NCBI RefSeq assembly: GCF_029760895.1
Contig: NZ_CP121679.1
Span: 1,550,001-1,614,000, forward strand
Origin: Ancylobacter sp. WKF20
Lineage (GTDB): Bacteria > Pseudomonadota > Alphaproteobacteria > Rhizobiales > Xanthobacteraceae
Direction: 5' to 3'
DNA length: 64,000 bases
Below, piece by piece: positions 51,535 to 63,125 of the stretch (position 1 is the first letter of the stretch; each line of letters starts with the position of its first letter). The notes under the pieces are model-generated. The model worked only from the letters and a program-made list of their open reading frames with translations. It was not told the DNA's origin and searched no databases. A program made the translations under genes and the position numbers.

Positions 51535-52821
51535 TCAGTAAGTGAGCACGACGGCCGCGCTGACCACATTCTGCTGGTAGTCCTCGACGCCGTTCACGCC
51601 GTTGAGGCTCGAGGAGTAATCCGTGTAGTTGTACGTCAGGCGGAAGGTTGCGTAGCGGTTCCAGAGATAGCGAATTTCCGCACCGGCGACATACTGGTCG
51701 TCGTCACGCGGGTAATCTTCGTAATTCTGGTTCTGGTAGCTGAACCAGGCGGAGAGCAGGATGTCGCGGCGCCATTCATAGTCGCCACGCAGACCGACCG
51801 TCGAGCTCAGCACGCTGGAGCCGTTCAGCCCCTCATACTCGAAATTCGAGGTCAACACTTCCTGCTTCGCGTTGAAATTGATTGTCAGCAGAGGCGTGGC
51901 GAACCAGTCGAGATTGGCGCCATAGGTGAAGTGAGGAACCGAGTCGATATTGCCTTCCGCATCCCAGTAGCTGTAGCCGACATAGACTTCACCGCGCGTC
52001 AGGCGCGACGGCTGAAACTCCAAACCAGTTGTAAATGTGTACTGTTCGGCGTTGTAATCCGTGTTTTCCATAAAGGCCCAGTCATAGCTGGCACCCAGGA
52101 AAACACTAGTCAGCGGGCTGATATTGTAGCCGACGCGACCGCTAATCTTATAATCCTGACCGTCGCGATAGGTCTGATCCGTTGGGACGCCGTCAATGTT
52201 GTCAGCGAAGGCGCGGTCGCGGAAATCGAACAGGACACGCGTCCAGAGACGATTAAACGTTTTGCGAAAACCGACACCCGCCGTGGTCTGGTCGTAGGGC
52301 AGCGGCGAGGTCAGGTTGTTGTCGGTTTCGTCGTCGCCAGGCAGCTCGTTGAGGTGCGAGAAGCGGGCATAACCAATGAGCTCAAGATCGCCGGTCACAT
52401 CGAGGCGGCCATTCGTGCCGACCGAGTAGCTCTGATAGTCGGCGTTGCTGTATTTGGCGTAAGTGCCGCTCTGGAAATAGCCATCAAAACCAAGGTAATG
52501 CTGGGTCCAGTCGGACTTCACCGCCACAGCGGGGCGAACCGTGAAGATCCAGTCCGCCTTCTCGTTGGTATTGGTCGCCGTGATGTTGTCGTTATACCCC
52601 TCGCTCACATAGAGCGACGGCAGGATCGTAAAGGACGACAGCGCCACACCCGGCGAGTTGACCGCAGCCGCGGCGCGATCACCAACACTCAACAGTGCCG
52701 GATCAGAAGACGTCGCCGACGCGGAGGCCGACGGCGGGTACTCAGCCGCTACGGCAACCCCACCAAACACGCTACCAAGAAGAGCCGATACCAGCCCTAC
52801 TGTTGCTACGTTCTTCCTCAT
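51535..52821 (-). CDS. Outer-membrane beta-barrel protein of the polysaccharide locus
   Basis: 428 residues. Signal peptide MRKNVATVGLVSALLGSVFG, cleavage near AVA. The mature protein has alternating strands with aromatic girdles and ends in VVSAAVVLTY, a typical outer-membrane-barrel C-terminus (terminal aromatic residue). Strands such as YLGFDGYFQSGTYAKYSNAD and FRLTYNYTDYSSSLNG resemble the BBP2-like exopolysaccharide barrels found with short Wza proteins. The start at 52821 has GGGGG upstream. Probably the exit pore or surface anchor. Confidence 0.85.
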   Translation of the reverse strand: MRKNVATVGLVSALLGSVFGGVAVAAEYPPSASASATSSDPALLSVGDRAAAAVNSPGVALSSFTILPSLYVSEGYNDNITATNTNEKADWIFTVRPAVAVKSDWTQHYLGFDGYFQSGTYAKYSNADYQSYSVGTNGRLDVTGDLELIGYARFSHLNELPGDDETDNNLTSPLPYDQTTAGVGFRKTFNRLWTRVLFDFRDRAFADNIDGVPTDQTYRDGQDYKISGRVGYNISPLTSVFLGASYDWAFMENTDYNAEQYTFTTGLEFQPSRLTRGEVYVGYSYWDAEGNIDSVPHFTYGANLDWFATPLLTINFNAKQEVLTSNFEYEGLNGSSVLSSTVGLRGDYEWRRDILLSAWFSYQNQNYEDYPRDDDQYVAGAEIRYLWNRYATFRLTYNYTDYSSSLNGVNGVEDYQQNVVSAAVVLTY

Positions 52822-52862
52822 GACCCCCGCCCCTCTCAGATTCACAACGCCCCTCAACATCA

Positions 52863-53480
52863 TCAGGTCGGGCTAATTTCGTTGGTCGTATCGTTCGGCA
52901 GCGACGGAATGATCACCGCGATCGGGCTGGTCTCCGGCGCCAGCTGAGGCGGCAGCAATGCGCCACCCGCCGCATTCAGCGTGACCGCGAACTGCGCCCC
53001 AAACGCACTCCCGCGAGACACACCCTCATCAACAAAGACCTGATTGACCGACTGGAGAGCAGCTTGAGCGCTCGGATTGGTCGCCGCCACAACCTGCAAC
53101 TCACGCACACCAAGCGCGACACCATCCGCGAGCAATTGAGTGAGACTCAAATTCGGCGGCAGCCCAGGAACACCCTCCTTGCTGACGGTAATGATCGCCT
53201 TGACGACATCCCCGGCCACAGCAGGATTGGTAGCAATCAGATTACGGATCGCGTCACGCGCCTGGTTCGCCGTCACTTGCCCGGAACGAACCGCATTCAC
53301 CAGAGCCGCGATCCGGTCCTTCACGGCCGCAACACGCTGCTCCGCCGACAGGGAGGCCGAGAACTGAACCGCCGTCAGGACATTCGTCGTCTGAGCAACG
53401 GCCGGCACACCACCAACGCAGGTAGCACCGAACGCCACGACACACGCGACAGCCGCAGCACGCGCAAGACCGACTGCCAT
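52863..53480 (-). CDS. Exported protein of unknown function in the polysaccharide locus
   Basis: 205 residues. Signal peptide MAVGLARAAAVACVVAFGAT, cleavage near AVAQ. The body is mostly helical, with a run of Asn/Ala-rich helices (VNAVRSGQVTANQARDAIRN, LIATNPAVAGDVVKAIITVS) and a Pro-rich C-terminus (LPPQLAPETSPIAVIIPSLP). No recognised domain. The ATG at 53480 is chosen over 53576 for its GGGGGA Shine-Dalgarno and signal peptide. Starts the leftward outer-membrane operon; 41 bases ahead of the barrel gene. Confidence 0.72.
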   Translation of the reverse strand: MAVGLARAAAVACVVAFGATCVGGVPAVAQTTNVLTAVQFSASLSAEQRVAAVKDRIAALVNAVRSGQVTANQARDAIRNLIATNPAVAGDVVKAIITVSKEGVPGLPPNLSLTQLLADGVALGVRELQVVAATNPSAQAALQSVNQVFVDEGVSRGSAFGAQFAVTLNAAGGALLPPQLAPETSPIAVIIPSLPNDTTNEISPT

Positions 53481-54009
53481 TGGATCCCCCAACCCTGATT
53501 TCCGCGATTCATGATTACCATACTGCAGCACCCACACTAGTGCAGATAAGCCACACTGGTCAACATTTACCGCCAACAGAGGCGACTAAATATCGGCAAA
53601 TTCGGAACAAATGAGCGGTACCCCGATCCTCTCCCCGACTTCTGCGCTGACCGGCAAATAACGATACCGGCAATGTCAGTCTCTCTTCTGATCGACAACA
53701 ACAATCTTCGCTGCGTGAGGCGGCAAACCGGCCGATTAAGACTAAATTAATTTCGGATATTCATCAGATAAGCCGCCCATTTCGTCGAGATGACGCAGGA
53801 TAAATTGACGGAATGCGATAATTCGTAACCGCAAATTTCTCTGCTGCACTGCAACTTCAGCGCTGGCATCTGGAATTACCAATATTTCTAGGCCCCATGA
53901 ATATGGGGGTCATGCACGATCGGGCGCTCTTATCTTGGGCACGCTCATTGCTCAAGCAGCCGTGCGCCGGCAAAAGCGGCGCGCGATTCTGTCGCAGGAA
54001 CGAGAATCG
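53481..54009. other. AT-rich intergenic region upstream of the outer-membrane operon
   Basis: About 530 bases, noticeably more AT-rich than the genes around it, with no supported gene. It must hold the promoter of the leftward operon. Contains a TTAA-N7-TTAA element (53736-53750) and a CCCCAT / ATGGGG palindrome (53893-53908) of unknown role. Confidence 0.6.
53736..53750. promoter_or_regulatory. CtrA-like TTAA-N7-TTAA motif
   Basis: Exact match to the half-site arrangement of the cell-cycle regulator CtrA, 256 bases upstream of the start of the outer-membrane operon. The region is AT-rich, so chance occurrence is possible. Confidence 0.35.
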
Positions 54010-54786
54010 TTAGCTGGAAAGGCGTTCAGCCTGTTCGATGAGCTCGAGACACAGGGCGGCAGCGGCAAAATCACGGAATCGGGCCGCGCGGCGCGCCGTG
54101 GCCTCCGCATCTGTACCCCACGCCTTCTCCTGAACTTCCTCGTCGATATGCGCCGCCCGCCAGGCTTCTTCAGGCGCGAGCCGTCCGCCCCAGAGTGCGA
54201 GAGCGACGAGGGCTGAGCCGGAGAGCGTGGTCAGGAGATTCAACGCGGCAAGGCGCAGGGCATCCTCCGGCAGATGGGCGGCGATCGCCTCGAGGCTGCG
54301 TCGGGGCTGCTCGACATAGACAACGCCTTCACTGAGGAAGAACGTGGCCCCGATCTCCTCGCGCGCCCAGTCGAGCAGCGGATCCCATATCTGGCTCTGA
54401 AGCTCGACCAGAGCGGCGGGCCCCTCCGTGCGGTAGCAGAGAAGATCCGAACCGGCATATCGAACGATCTCGGCCGCCACAGCGGCGCGGTTCGGCTCGA
54501 CGCCGTCGAGAGCGGAATTGACCAGACGCGTCACCGGCATGGTCAGCGGGTCGATGAATTCCCCCTGCCCCGCCCATTCGGCGGCCATCTCCTCCGCCAG
54601 CGCGCGCACCGGAACCTGCACGATGCGGCGCCCGGGCGTGCGCACAGGCCGCCCGTCGAGCTCGATGCGGAAGCCACCCTCGGCCGTGGGGGCGGCGCTG
54701 GCGGCGGTGTAGAACCGCTTCATGCGTGGCGCGGCGGATTGTGCCGCGAGCTTGCCCGCGAGATCGGTGGTCTCAGACCCGCTCAT
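54010..54786 (-). CDS. ATP12-family F1-ATPase assembly chaperone
   Basis: 258 residues. ATP12 binds the alpha subunit of F1 during assembly; found in mitochondria and alphaproteobacteria. Family stretches: MKRFYTAASAAPTAEGGFRI, LDGRPVRTPGRRIVQVP, LAEEMAAEWAGQGEFIDP, MPVTRLVNSALDGV, LLCYRTEGPAALVELQ. Starts by overlapping the end of the HAD gene by 14 bases (54773-54786), so the two are coupled. Confidence 0.93.
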   Translation of the reverse strand: MSGSETTDLAGKLAAQSAAPRMKRFYTAASAAPTAEGGFRIELDGRPVRTPGRRIVQVPVRALAEEMAAEWAGQGEFIDPLTMPVTRLVNSALDGVEPNRAAVAAEIVRYAGSDLLCYRTEGPAALVELQSQIWDPLLDWAREEIGATFFLSEGVVYVEQPRRSLEAIAAHLPEDALRLAALNLLTTLSGSALVALALWGGRLAPEEAWRAAHIDEEVQEKAWGTDAEATARRAARFRDFAAAALCLELIEQAERLSS

Positions 54787-55453
54787 GCGTGGCGCTCCAC
54801 AAGTCTTCCATGGCCGGCAGAAGGTCCTCGGCGCGCTCGACCAGCCGCTCCGCCCCCGCCTCGCTCAGCAGGGCCGGGGCATGATAGCCCCAGGTCACGC
54901 CAATGCCGCGCGCGCCAGCGGCACGCGCCATCTCCATGTCGAAACTGGTGTCGCCGATCAGCACCGTGGCTTCCGGTGCGATACCGGTGGCGGCGGCCGC
55001 CTGCAGCACCATGGCCGGGTGGGGCTTGGACGGGGCGTCATCCGCCGTCTGGATGGTAGCGAAACGCCCTTCAAGCCCGTGATGGCTCAGCACGGCGGCA
55101 ACCCCACGCTGCGACTTGCCGGTGGCGATGCCAAGCACCACGTCGTCACGCGCGGTGAGCCGGTCCAGCACCGCCTTCACGCCTGGAAACATCGGCTCAA
55201 CGAAGCCCCCCTCGGCCCGGAGCTCGCGAAAGGCGTCGCGGTAGAGGTCGGCCAGCGTCTCGGCGGGAAAGGCGGGCGCGTTGCCACCGAGTTCACGCAT
55301 TGCCTCGACCAGCGACAGGCCGACAATACCGAGCACGGCCGGGCGCGGGGGCACGTCGAGCTCGGCCCGCGTGAAGGCGCGGCGCATCGCCTCGACGATG
55401 ACGTGCTGGCTGTCCACCAGCGTTCCGTCGCAGTCAAACAGGACGAGTTTCAC
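54773..55453 (-). CDS. HAD-IA family phosphatase, phosphoglycolate-phosphatase-like
   Basis: 226 residues. Haloacid-dehalogenase fold: motif I FDCDGTLVDSQ with catalytic Asp7 and Asp9, a four-helix cap (residues ~15-85), motif II LGIATGKSQ and motif IV LIGDTSFDMEMARAAG. Substrate likely a small sugar phosphate or phosphoglycolate; not determinable. The overlap with the ATP12 gene and adjacency to tRNA-Val are common in the order. Confidence 0.88.
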   Translation of the reverse strand: MKLVLFDCDGTLVDSQHVIVEAMRRAFTRAELDVPPRPAVLGIVGLSLVEAMRELGGNAPAFPAETLADLYRDAFRELRAEGGFVEPMFPGVKAVLDRLTARDDVVLGIATGKSQRGVAAVLSHHGLEGRFATIQTADDAPSKPHPAMVLQAAAATGIAPEATVLIGDTSFDMEMARAAGARGIGVTWGYHAPALLSEAGAERLVERAEDLLPAMEDLWSATHERV

Positions 55454-55495
55454 GGCAGCCCTTCCGGCAGGAGGCCGCGCGCGGCACGGCGGGAA

Positions 55496-55571
55496 TGGTG
55501 GGCGGTGACGGGCTCGAACCGCCGACCCTCTCGGTGTAAACGAGATGCTCTACCAACTGAGCTAACCGCCC
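55496..55571 (-). tRNA. tRNA-Val (anticodon UAC)
   Basis: 76 nucleotides on the minus strand including the encoded CCA. Acceptor GGGCGGT / ACCGCCC, D arm GCTCAGTTGGTAGAGC, anticodon stem TCTCG / CGAGA with loop TTTACAC (anticodon TAC), T arm GGCGG-TTCGAGC-CCGTC. All stems pair. Confidence 0.97.
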
Positions 55572-55869
55572 GGAAAACGCAGCGCCGCGGCCGCGGAGGA
55601 CCGCGCCAGCGCGTACCGCCCCTGGGCGGCGCAGGCCGAGCTTAAAGCATCGGATCGCCGCGCGGGCAAGAGGGCGAAGAAACGGGGAGAGGCAACGGGG
55701 CGCATAAACGGGCGATGGCGCCCTGCCCTAAAAACGAAACACGCGCCGGGCGGGGAACCGGAACGGTCCAACGCCACCCGACGCGCGCTCTGAACGTCCC
55801 CGCGTGGACCCGGCACCACCTGCGCCCATCGGGGCGGCGGTGCCAGCCTCACGCATCAAGCGGACGAAA

Positions 55870-56148
55870 TCAGCCGTTGACGGTTTCCTTCAGGCCCTTG
55901 CCGGGCGTGAACTTCGGCGCCTTCGAGGCTTCGATCTTGACCGGCTTGCCGGTGCGCGGATTGCGGCCCTCACGCGCGGCGCGGGTCACGACGGAGAAGC
56001 TGCCGAAGCCGATCAGCTTCACTTCCTCGCCGGCCTTCAGCGAAGCGGCAATGGCATCGAAGGTCGCGTCGACCGCAGCCGCGGCAGCAGCCTTCGTCAG
56101 CTTGGCCTGCTCGGCCACGGCGGCGACGAGTTCGTTCTTCGTGGTCAT
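55870..56148 (-). CDS. hup: HU family DNA-binding protein
   Basis: 92 residues. Nucleoid-associated dimeric histone-like protein. MTTKNELVAAVAEQAKLTKA and the signature GFGSFSVVTRAAREGRNPRTG with the intercalating Pro arm. The ATG at 56148 has GGAAGGA upstream; the frame extends further but lacks HU similarity. Immediately downstream of lon on the same strand, a conserved alphaproteobacterial neighbour pair. Confidence 0.96.
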   Translation of the reverse strand: MTTKNELVAAVAEQAKLTKAAAAAAVDATFDAIAASLKAGEEVKLIGFGSFSVVTRAAREGRNPRTGKPVKIEASKAPKFTPGKGLKETVNG

Positions 56149-56390
56149 GAGACCGGTCCTTCCCTTGTTGCACAAGAATCGTCGGTTGCATGCACCAACG
56201 ACGGGCGCGACCCTTTCTCCAAATTGCGGCGATTGCAAGCGCAACCGTCATCAAACCCGCACAAATACACGATTTTGGATGATTTCAGCCTACCCGGACA
56301 CCGTCAAAAGCTGGCATGCCAGCGCCTGCATTTTGAGCGTCACGTCAGCGCGGCGGTGTCAAGCTCCCCGTCGAGCGTCGTGCCAAACGA

Positions 56391-56422
56391 AAATGGCGGC
56401 GCCCGTTGGGGCACCGCCATTC
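56391..56422 (-). terminator. lon terminator
   Basis: AATGGCGG(T)GCCC / GGGC(G)CCGCCATT hairpin on the minus strand with a four-base loop and a short T run, 20 bases after the lon stop. Confidence 0.75.
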
Positions 56423-56441
56423 ACACAAGGCGCGGGGAAGC

Positions 56442-58877
<2,436 letters not shown>

Positions 58878-59132
58878 GGCTCTATCCTTTTCTGTTGACG
58901 GCCGGCATCCGCCGCCGGCGCGAAGCGCGCCAGCGAGAGGGGCCGTGCCGCAATACGGCCGGAACGCGAACGGGGATCGGTGTGCGGGAGCGGTACGCCG
59001 CGGGACTGCACGTCGATGCAGGTCGAGGACCGGTGGTTGACGCTCAGATGGCGATGACTTCCGGCTCCGTCAAGGGAGCCGGTCCTGCCGTCCGGGCGGG
59101 GCCGCCCGGACGCTCCTGCGTCCCGGCGCGGC

Positions 59133-60404
59133 TCAGGCACTCGCGCCCGCATCGCCGACCGCACGATCCGCATAGATGTAGAGCGGACGTGCATTCTGCT
59201 CGACGACCTCCTTGCTGATGACGACCTCCTCGACCCCTTCGAGGCCGGGCAGATCGAACATCGTGTCGAGCAGGATGCCTTCCATGATCGAGCGCAGGCC
59301 GCGCGCGCCGGTCTTGCGCTCGATGGCCTTGCGGGCGATGGCGCCCAGCGCTTCCTCATGGATGGTGAGCTCGACATTCTCCATCTCGAACAGGCGCTGA
59401 TACTGCTTCACCAGCGCGTTCTTCGGCTCGGAGAGGATCTTCTTCAGCGCCGCCTCGTCGAGGTCTTCCAGCGTCGCGATCACCGGCAGACGGCCGATGA
59501 ACTCCGGGATCAGCCCGTATTTGAGCAGATCCTCGGGCTCGACCTCGCGGAACACCTCGCCCGGCTTGCGGTCCTCAGGCGCGGAGACGACCGCGCCGAA
59601 GCCGATCGAGGTGCCCTTGCCGCGGGAGGAGATGATCTTGTCGAGGCCGGCGAAGGCGCCGCCGCAGATGAACAGGATGTTGGTCGTGTCCACCTGCAGG
59701 AACTCCTGCTGGGGATGCTTGCGGCCGCCCTGCGGAGGCACGGAGGCAACGGTGCCTTCCATGATCTTCAGCAGCGCCTGCTGCACGCCCTCGCCCGACA
59801 CGTCGCGGGTGATGGACGGGTTGTCGGACTTGCGGCTGATCTTGTCGATCTCGTCGATATAGACGATGCCGCGCTGCGCCCGCTCGACATTGTAGTCGGC
59901 CGACTGCAGCAGCTTGAGAATGATGTTCTCGACGTCCTCGCCGACATAGCCCGCCTCGGTGAGCGTCGTCGCGTCCGCCATGGTGAAAGGCACGTCGAGG
60001 ATGCGGGCGAGCGTCTGCGCGAGCAGCGTCTTGCCCGAGCCCGTCGGCCCGATCAGCATGATGTTGGACTTGGCGAGCTCCACGTCACCGGCATGCTTGG
60101 TCGCGTGGTTCAGGCGCTTGTAGTGGTTATGCACCGCCACCGACAGGACGCGCTTGGCATGGAACTGGCCGATGACGTAATCGTCCAGAACCTTGCAGAT
60201 CTCCTTCGGGGTCGGAATGCCGTCGCGTGACTTCACCAGCGAGGACTTGTTCTCCTCGCGGATAATGTCCATGCACAGCTCGACGCATTCATCGCAGATG
60301 AACACGGTAGGTCCCGCAATCAGCTTGCGGACCTCGTGCTGGCTCTTGCCGCAGAACGAGCAGTAAAGAGTGTTCTTGCTGTCGCCGCCGCCAACCTTGC
60401 TCAT
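59133..60404 (-). CDS. clpX: ATP-dependent Clp protease ATP-binding subunit ClpX
   Basis: 423 residues. Unfoldase that feeds ClpP. Zinc-binding domain with Cys15, Cys18, Cys37, Cys40; Walker A GPTGSGKT; pore loop GYVGED; Walker [11 protein letters not shown]; the IGF loop for ClpP docking is in KGTSIGFG. Between clpP and lon, the standard order. Confidence 0.97.
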   Translation of the reverse strand: MSKVGGGDSKNTLYCSFCGKSQHEVRKLIAGPTVFICDECVELCMDIIREENKSSLVKSRDGIPTPKEICKVLDDYVIGQFHAKRVLSVAVHNHYKRLNHATKHAGDVELAKSNIMLIGPTGSGKTLLAQTLARILDVPFTMADATTLTEAGYVGEDVENIILKLLQSADYNVERAQRGIVYIDEIDKISRKSDNPSITRDVSGEGVQQALLKIMEGTVASVPPQGGRKHPQQEFLQVDTTNILFICGGAFAGLDKIISSRGKGTSIGFGAVVSAPEDRKPGEVFREVEPEDLLKYGLIPEFIGRLPVIATLEDLDEAALKKILSEPKNALVKQYQRLFEMENVELTIHEEALGAIARKAIERKTGARGLRSIMEGILLDTMFDLPGLEGVEEVVISKEVVEQNARPLYIYADRAVGDAGASA

Positions 60405-60780
60405 GCGTCTCTCCGTCCGCTCGGCGGTCCAGGGGTTTCCTGATCCCGCCCCAGTCTCGCAGGCCGCCGCGGGCCTCCAAGGGGGGAGAAACGCGACGGC
60501 TCAATGGGCCGTCAAAAGGAAGCGACTTAAGGGTCCAACCGTTCCTGCTAGCCAAGCACGCTAGCGGCGGAACGATCAAGAAGGCATTCGCGTCATCCCC
60601 GCCTTCGCGGATCGGGCGCCGGCCCCGTCGTACCCCTGTCACACCTCCTGGCGACACTTCACTGTCATGACATGCAAGCGCGATACCGCGCCGCACGCAA
60701 CCCCACGCTTCATTTCCGCGCGGGATTGCCCTTCATATAGGAAGCCGCCGTGGCTTCCGAAACACGCACATTAAAGGCGA
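60405..60780. other. Intergenic region between clpX and clpP
   Basis: About 375 bases with no supported gene. Contains a GGAAGCC / GGCTTCC hairpin (60740-60758) just after clpP that could attenuate or end its transcript, and must carry the clpX promoter. No recognisable heat-shock promoter was identified by eye. Confidence 0.6.
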
Positions 60781-61413
60781 TCAGGCTTTCGCGGGGGCGT
60801 CGTCCGGACGCTTGTCGATCACTTTGTCGATAAGTCCGAAGGCCTTGGCGGCATCGGCAGTCATGAAGTTGTCGCGCTCGAGCGCGTCTTCGACCGCCTT
60901 CAGGTCCTGGCCGGTGTGCTTCACATAGATTTCGTTGAGCCGCTTCTTGAGGCTCTCGACTTCCTTGGCGTGGATCAGGATGTCCGTCACCTGGCCCTGG
61001 AAGCCGCCGGACGGCTGGTGAACCATGATTCGCGCGTTCGGCAGGGCGAAGCGCATGTCCTTCTCGCCGGCGGTGAGCAGCAGCGAGCCCATCGAGGCCG
61101 CCTGGCCGATGCACAGCGTGGAGACCGCCGGCTTGATGAACTGCATCGTGTCGTAAATGGCGAGGCCCGACGTCACCACTCCACCGGGGGAGTTGATGTA
61201 CATCGAGATTTCCTTCTTCGGGTTCTCCGCCTCAAGGAACAGGAGCTGCGCGACCATGAGGGTCGCCATGCCGTCCTCGACCGGCCCGGTCAGGAAAATG
61301 ATGCGCTCCTTCAGGAGGCGCGAATAAATATCGTAGGACCGCTCGCCCCGGTTGGTCTGCTCGACCACCATGGGGACCAGGTAATTCATGTAAGTATCAA
61401 TAGGGTCACGCAT
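60781..61413 (-). CDS. clpP: ATP-dependent Clp protease proteolytic subunit
   Basis: 210 residues. Serine protease tetradecamer working with ClpX (and ClpA). Catalytic triad Ser107 (GQAASMGS), His132 (MVHQPSGG) and Asp181. The start at 61413 ([19 protein letters not shown]) matches alphaproteobacterial ClpP and has GAGGA upstream; the open frame reaches 61473. Confidence 0.97.
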   Translation of the reverse strand: MRDPIDTYMNYLVPMVVEQTNRGERSYDIYSRLLKERIIFLTGPVEDGMATLMVAQLLFLEAENPKKEISMYINSPGGVVTSGLAIYDTMQFIKPAVSTLCIGQAASMGSLLLTAGEKDMRFALPNARIMVHQPSGGFQGQVTDILIHAKEVESLKKRLNEIYVKHTGQDLKAVEDALERDNFMTADAAKAFGLIDKVIDKRPDDAPAKA

Positions 61414-61568
61414 ATTTCGATCCTCGGCGGTGCGGCGCCCGTGCGCCGCCCGCGAATCCATCCCGCCCCACAATAAAGCGAAAGCGCGTCCCTACCAGCC
61501 CTGCGGACCCTTATGCCGCAGATGGCACGCGCGGGAGACGCTCCCGCGCGAACCTTCCGCAGCCGTCA

Positions 61569-62921
61569 TCAGGCCTTGTCGGCCTCGTCCTCGGCGTAGA
61601 GTTCCTCGCGGGTGACGGGGACCTCATTGACCTTGGCGAGCTCGAGCAGGAAGTCGACGACCTTCTCCTCGAAGATCGGCGCGCGCAGGCTGGCGAGCGC
61701 CTGGGCGTTCTTGCGATAGAACTCCCACACCTGCTGCTCCTGCCCGGGGAACTGGCGGGCACGCTCGACGACGGCGCGGGTGACCTCGTCGTCGGTCACC
61801 TGGATGTTGTTCTTCTCACCGATTTCCGCAAGCACCAGGCCGAGACGAACGCGACGCTTGGCGATCTTGTCGTAATCGGCGCGGGCCTCCTCCTCGGTGG
61901 TGCCCTCATCGGCGAAGGTCCGCTTCTGGTTTTCCATCTCGGAGGTGACCGAGTTCCAGATGCCCTCGAATTCCTGCTGGGCGAGGGTCGGGGGCACGTC
62001 GAACTGGTGCAGGCCGTCCAGCGCGTCGAGCAGGCGACGCTTCACCTTGGCGCGGCTCTGGGCGTTGTGCTCCTGGGCGATGCGGCTCTTCACCTGCTCG
62101 CGCAGCGCGGCGATGTCGTCCATGCCGAGCGACTTGGCGAACTCGTCGTCGAGCGCGAGCTCACCGGGCGCATCGATCTTGGAGGCGGTCACCTCGAAGG
62201 CGGCGGCCTTACCGGCGAGCTGGGCGGCCTGGTAGTTCTCAGGGAAGGTGACGTTGACCGTGCGGGTCTCGCCTTCCTTGATGCCGACCAGCTGCTCCTC
62301 GAAGCCGGGGATGAAGCTGTTGGAGCCGAGCACGACCGGGATGTCCTCGCCCGAGCCGCCCTCGAACTTCTCGCCGTCGATCGAGCCGACGAAGGACACG
62401 GTGACGCGGTCGCCATTGGCGGCCTCGCCGGCTTCCTTGGCGGTGTAGGGGCGGTTCGCCTCGGCGATGCGGTTGACGGTGTCGTCGACTTCCGCCTCGG
62501 TCACGGCCAGCACCGGCTTGTCGAGGGTGATCGACTTGAAATCGCCGAGCTCGATGGACGGCAGCACCTCGATGCCGACGGTGTAGGACAGGTCGGCCTT
62601 GCCCTCGATCACCTCATTGACCGCCGCCTCGTCCTGCGGCAGCTCGACCTTGGGCTGCATGGCGAGCTTGAAGCCGTTATCGTCGATGATCTTCGAGTTG
62701 GCCTCGTTTACCGCCTGGTCGATCACTTCGGCGAGAACCGACTTGCCATAGAGGCGCTTCAGATGGGCGACCGGCACCTTGCCCGGGCGGAAGCCGTTGA
62801 TGCGCACCTTGTCCTTCATCTCGCTGAGGCGCGCGGTCGCCTTGGCGTCCAGTTCGGCGGCCGGCAGAACCACGCGATATTCGCGCTTGAGACCTTCGGC
62901 GAGGAGTTCGGTGACCTGCAT
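61569..62921 (-). CDS. tig: Trigger factor
   Basis: 450 residues. Ribosome-bound chaperone and peptidyl-prolyl isomerase. Ribosome-binding domain with the signature [13 protein letters not shown]-type PPIase domain (about 165-245: [34 protein letters not shown]) and a C-terminal chaperone domain with an acidic tail (YAEDEADKA). The ATG at 62921 fits the family. Last host gene before the tRNA-Leu fragment. Confidence 0.97.
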   Translation of the reverse strand: MQVTELLAEGLKREYRVVLPAAELDAKATARLSEMKDKVRINGFRPGKVPVAHLKRLYGKSVLAEVIDQAVNEANSKIIDDNGFKLAMQPKVELPQDEAAVNEVIEGKADLSYTVGIEVLPSIELGDFKSITLDKPVLAVTEAEVDDTVNRIAEANRPYTAKEAGEAANGDRVTVSFVGSIDGEKFEGGSGEDIPVVLGSNSFIPGFEEQLVGIKEGETRTVNVTFPENYQAAQLAGKAAAFEVTASKIDAPGELALDDEFAKSLGMDDIAALREQVKSRIAQEHNAQSRAKVKRRLLDALDGLHQFDVPPTLAQQEFEGIWNSVTSEMENQKRTFADEGTTEEEARADYDKIAKRRVRLGLVLAEIGEKNNIQVTDDEVTRAVVERARQFPGQEQQVWEFYRKNAQALASLRAPIFEEKVVDFLLELAKVNEVPVTREELYAEDEADKA

Positions 62922-63052
62922 GTTCAATCGGCCTTCGTCGTGTTTGCCGCGCGAACGCGGCGTTCTCGTCGGTTATGCGAGGCCACGGCGCTCGCGCGTC
63001 GCTCGTCCTCGTCGGTGAAATTCGGTCGGGAGGCTCCGGGCTGCCGGAAAAC

Positions 63053-63107
63053 TGGTGCGGGCGGAGGGACTCGAACCCCCACATCTTGCGACACTGGAAC
63101 CTAAATC
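63053..63107 (-). pseudogene. 3' part of tRNA-Leu (UAG), truncated at the anticodon loop; probable attachment site
   Basis: On the minus strand, GATTTAG leads into the intact remainder of a leucine tRNA: the 3' anticodon stem, a long variable arm, T arm GGGGGTTCGAGTCCC and acceptor CGCCCGC followed by A and CCA. The 5' acceptor, D arm and 5' anticodon stem are missing; the sequence upstream does not pair with the anticodon 3' stem. This is what remains at one end after an element integrates into the 3' half of a tRNA gene. The integrase gene starts directly beside it. Confidence 0.85.
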
Positions 63108-63125
63108 TCGCCTCTGAGCTGTCCG

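Noticed and set aside
53912..53920. ATGCACGAT shared with the edge of the 24-bp inverted repeat (48398-48406)
   Set aside because: Only nine bases and no inverted partner at this second place; likely coincidence.
53935..54216. A 93-codon frame at the end of the ATP12 gene, opposite strand
   Set aside because: Mostly antisense to a well-supported gene; no Shine-Dalgarno and no protein-like features.
60740..60758. GGAAGCC / GGCTTCC hairpin as a definite clpP terminator
   Set aside because: The stem is perfect but there is no T run after it on the clpP strand, so I list it only as content of the gap.
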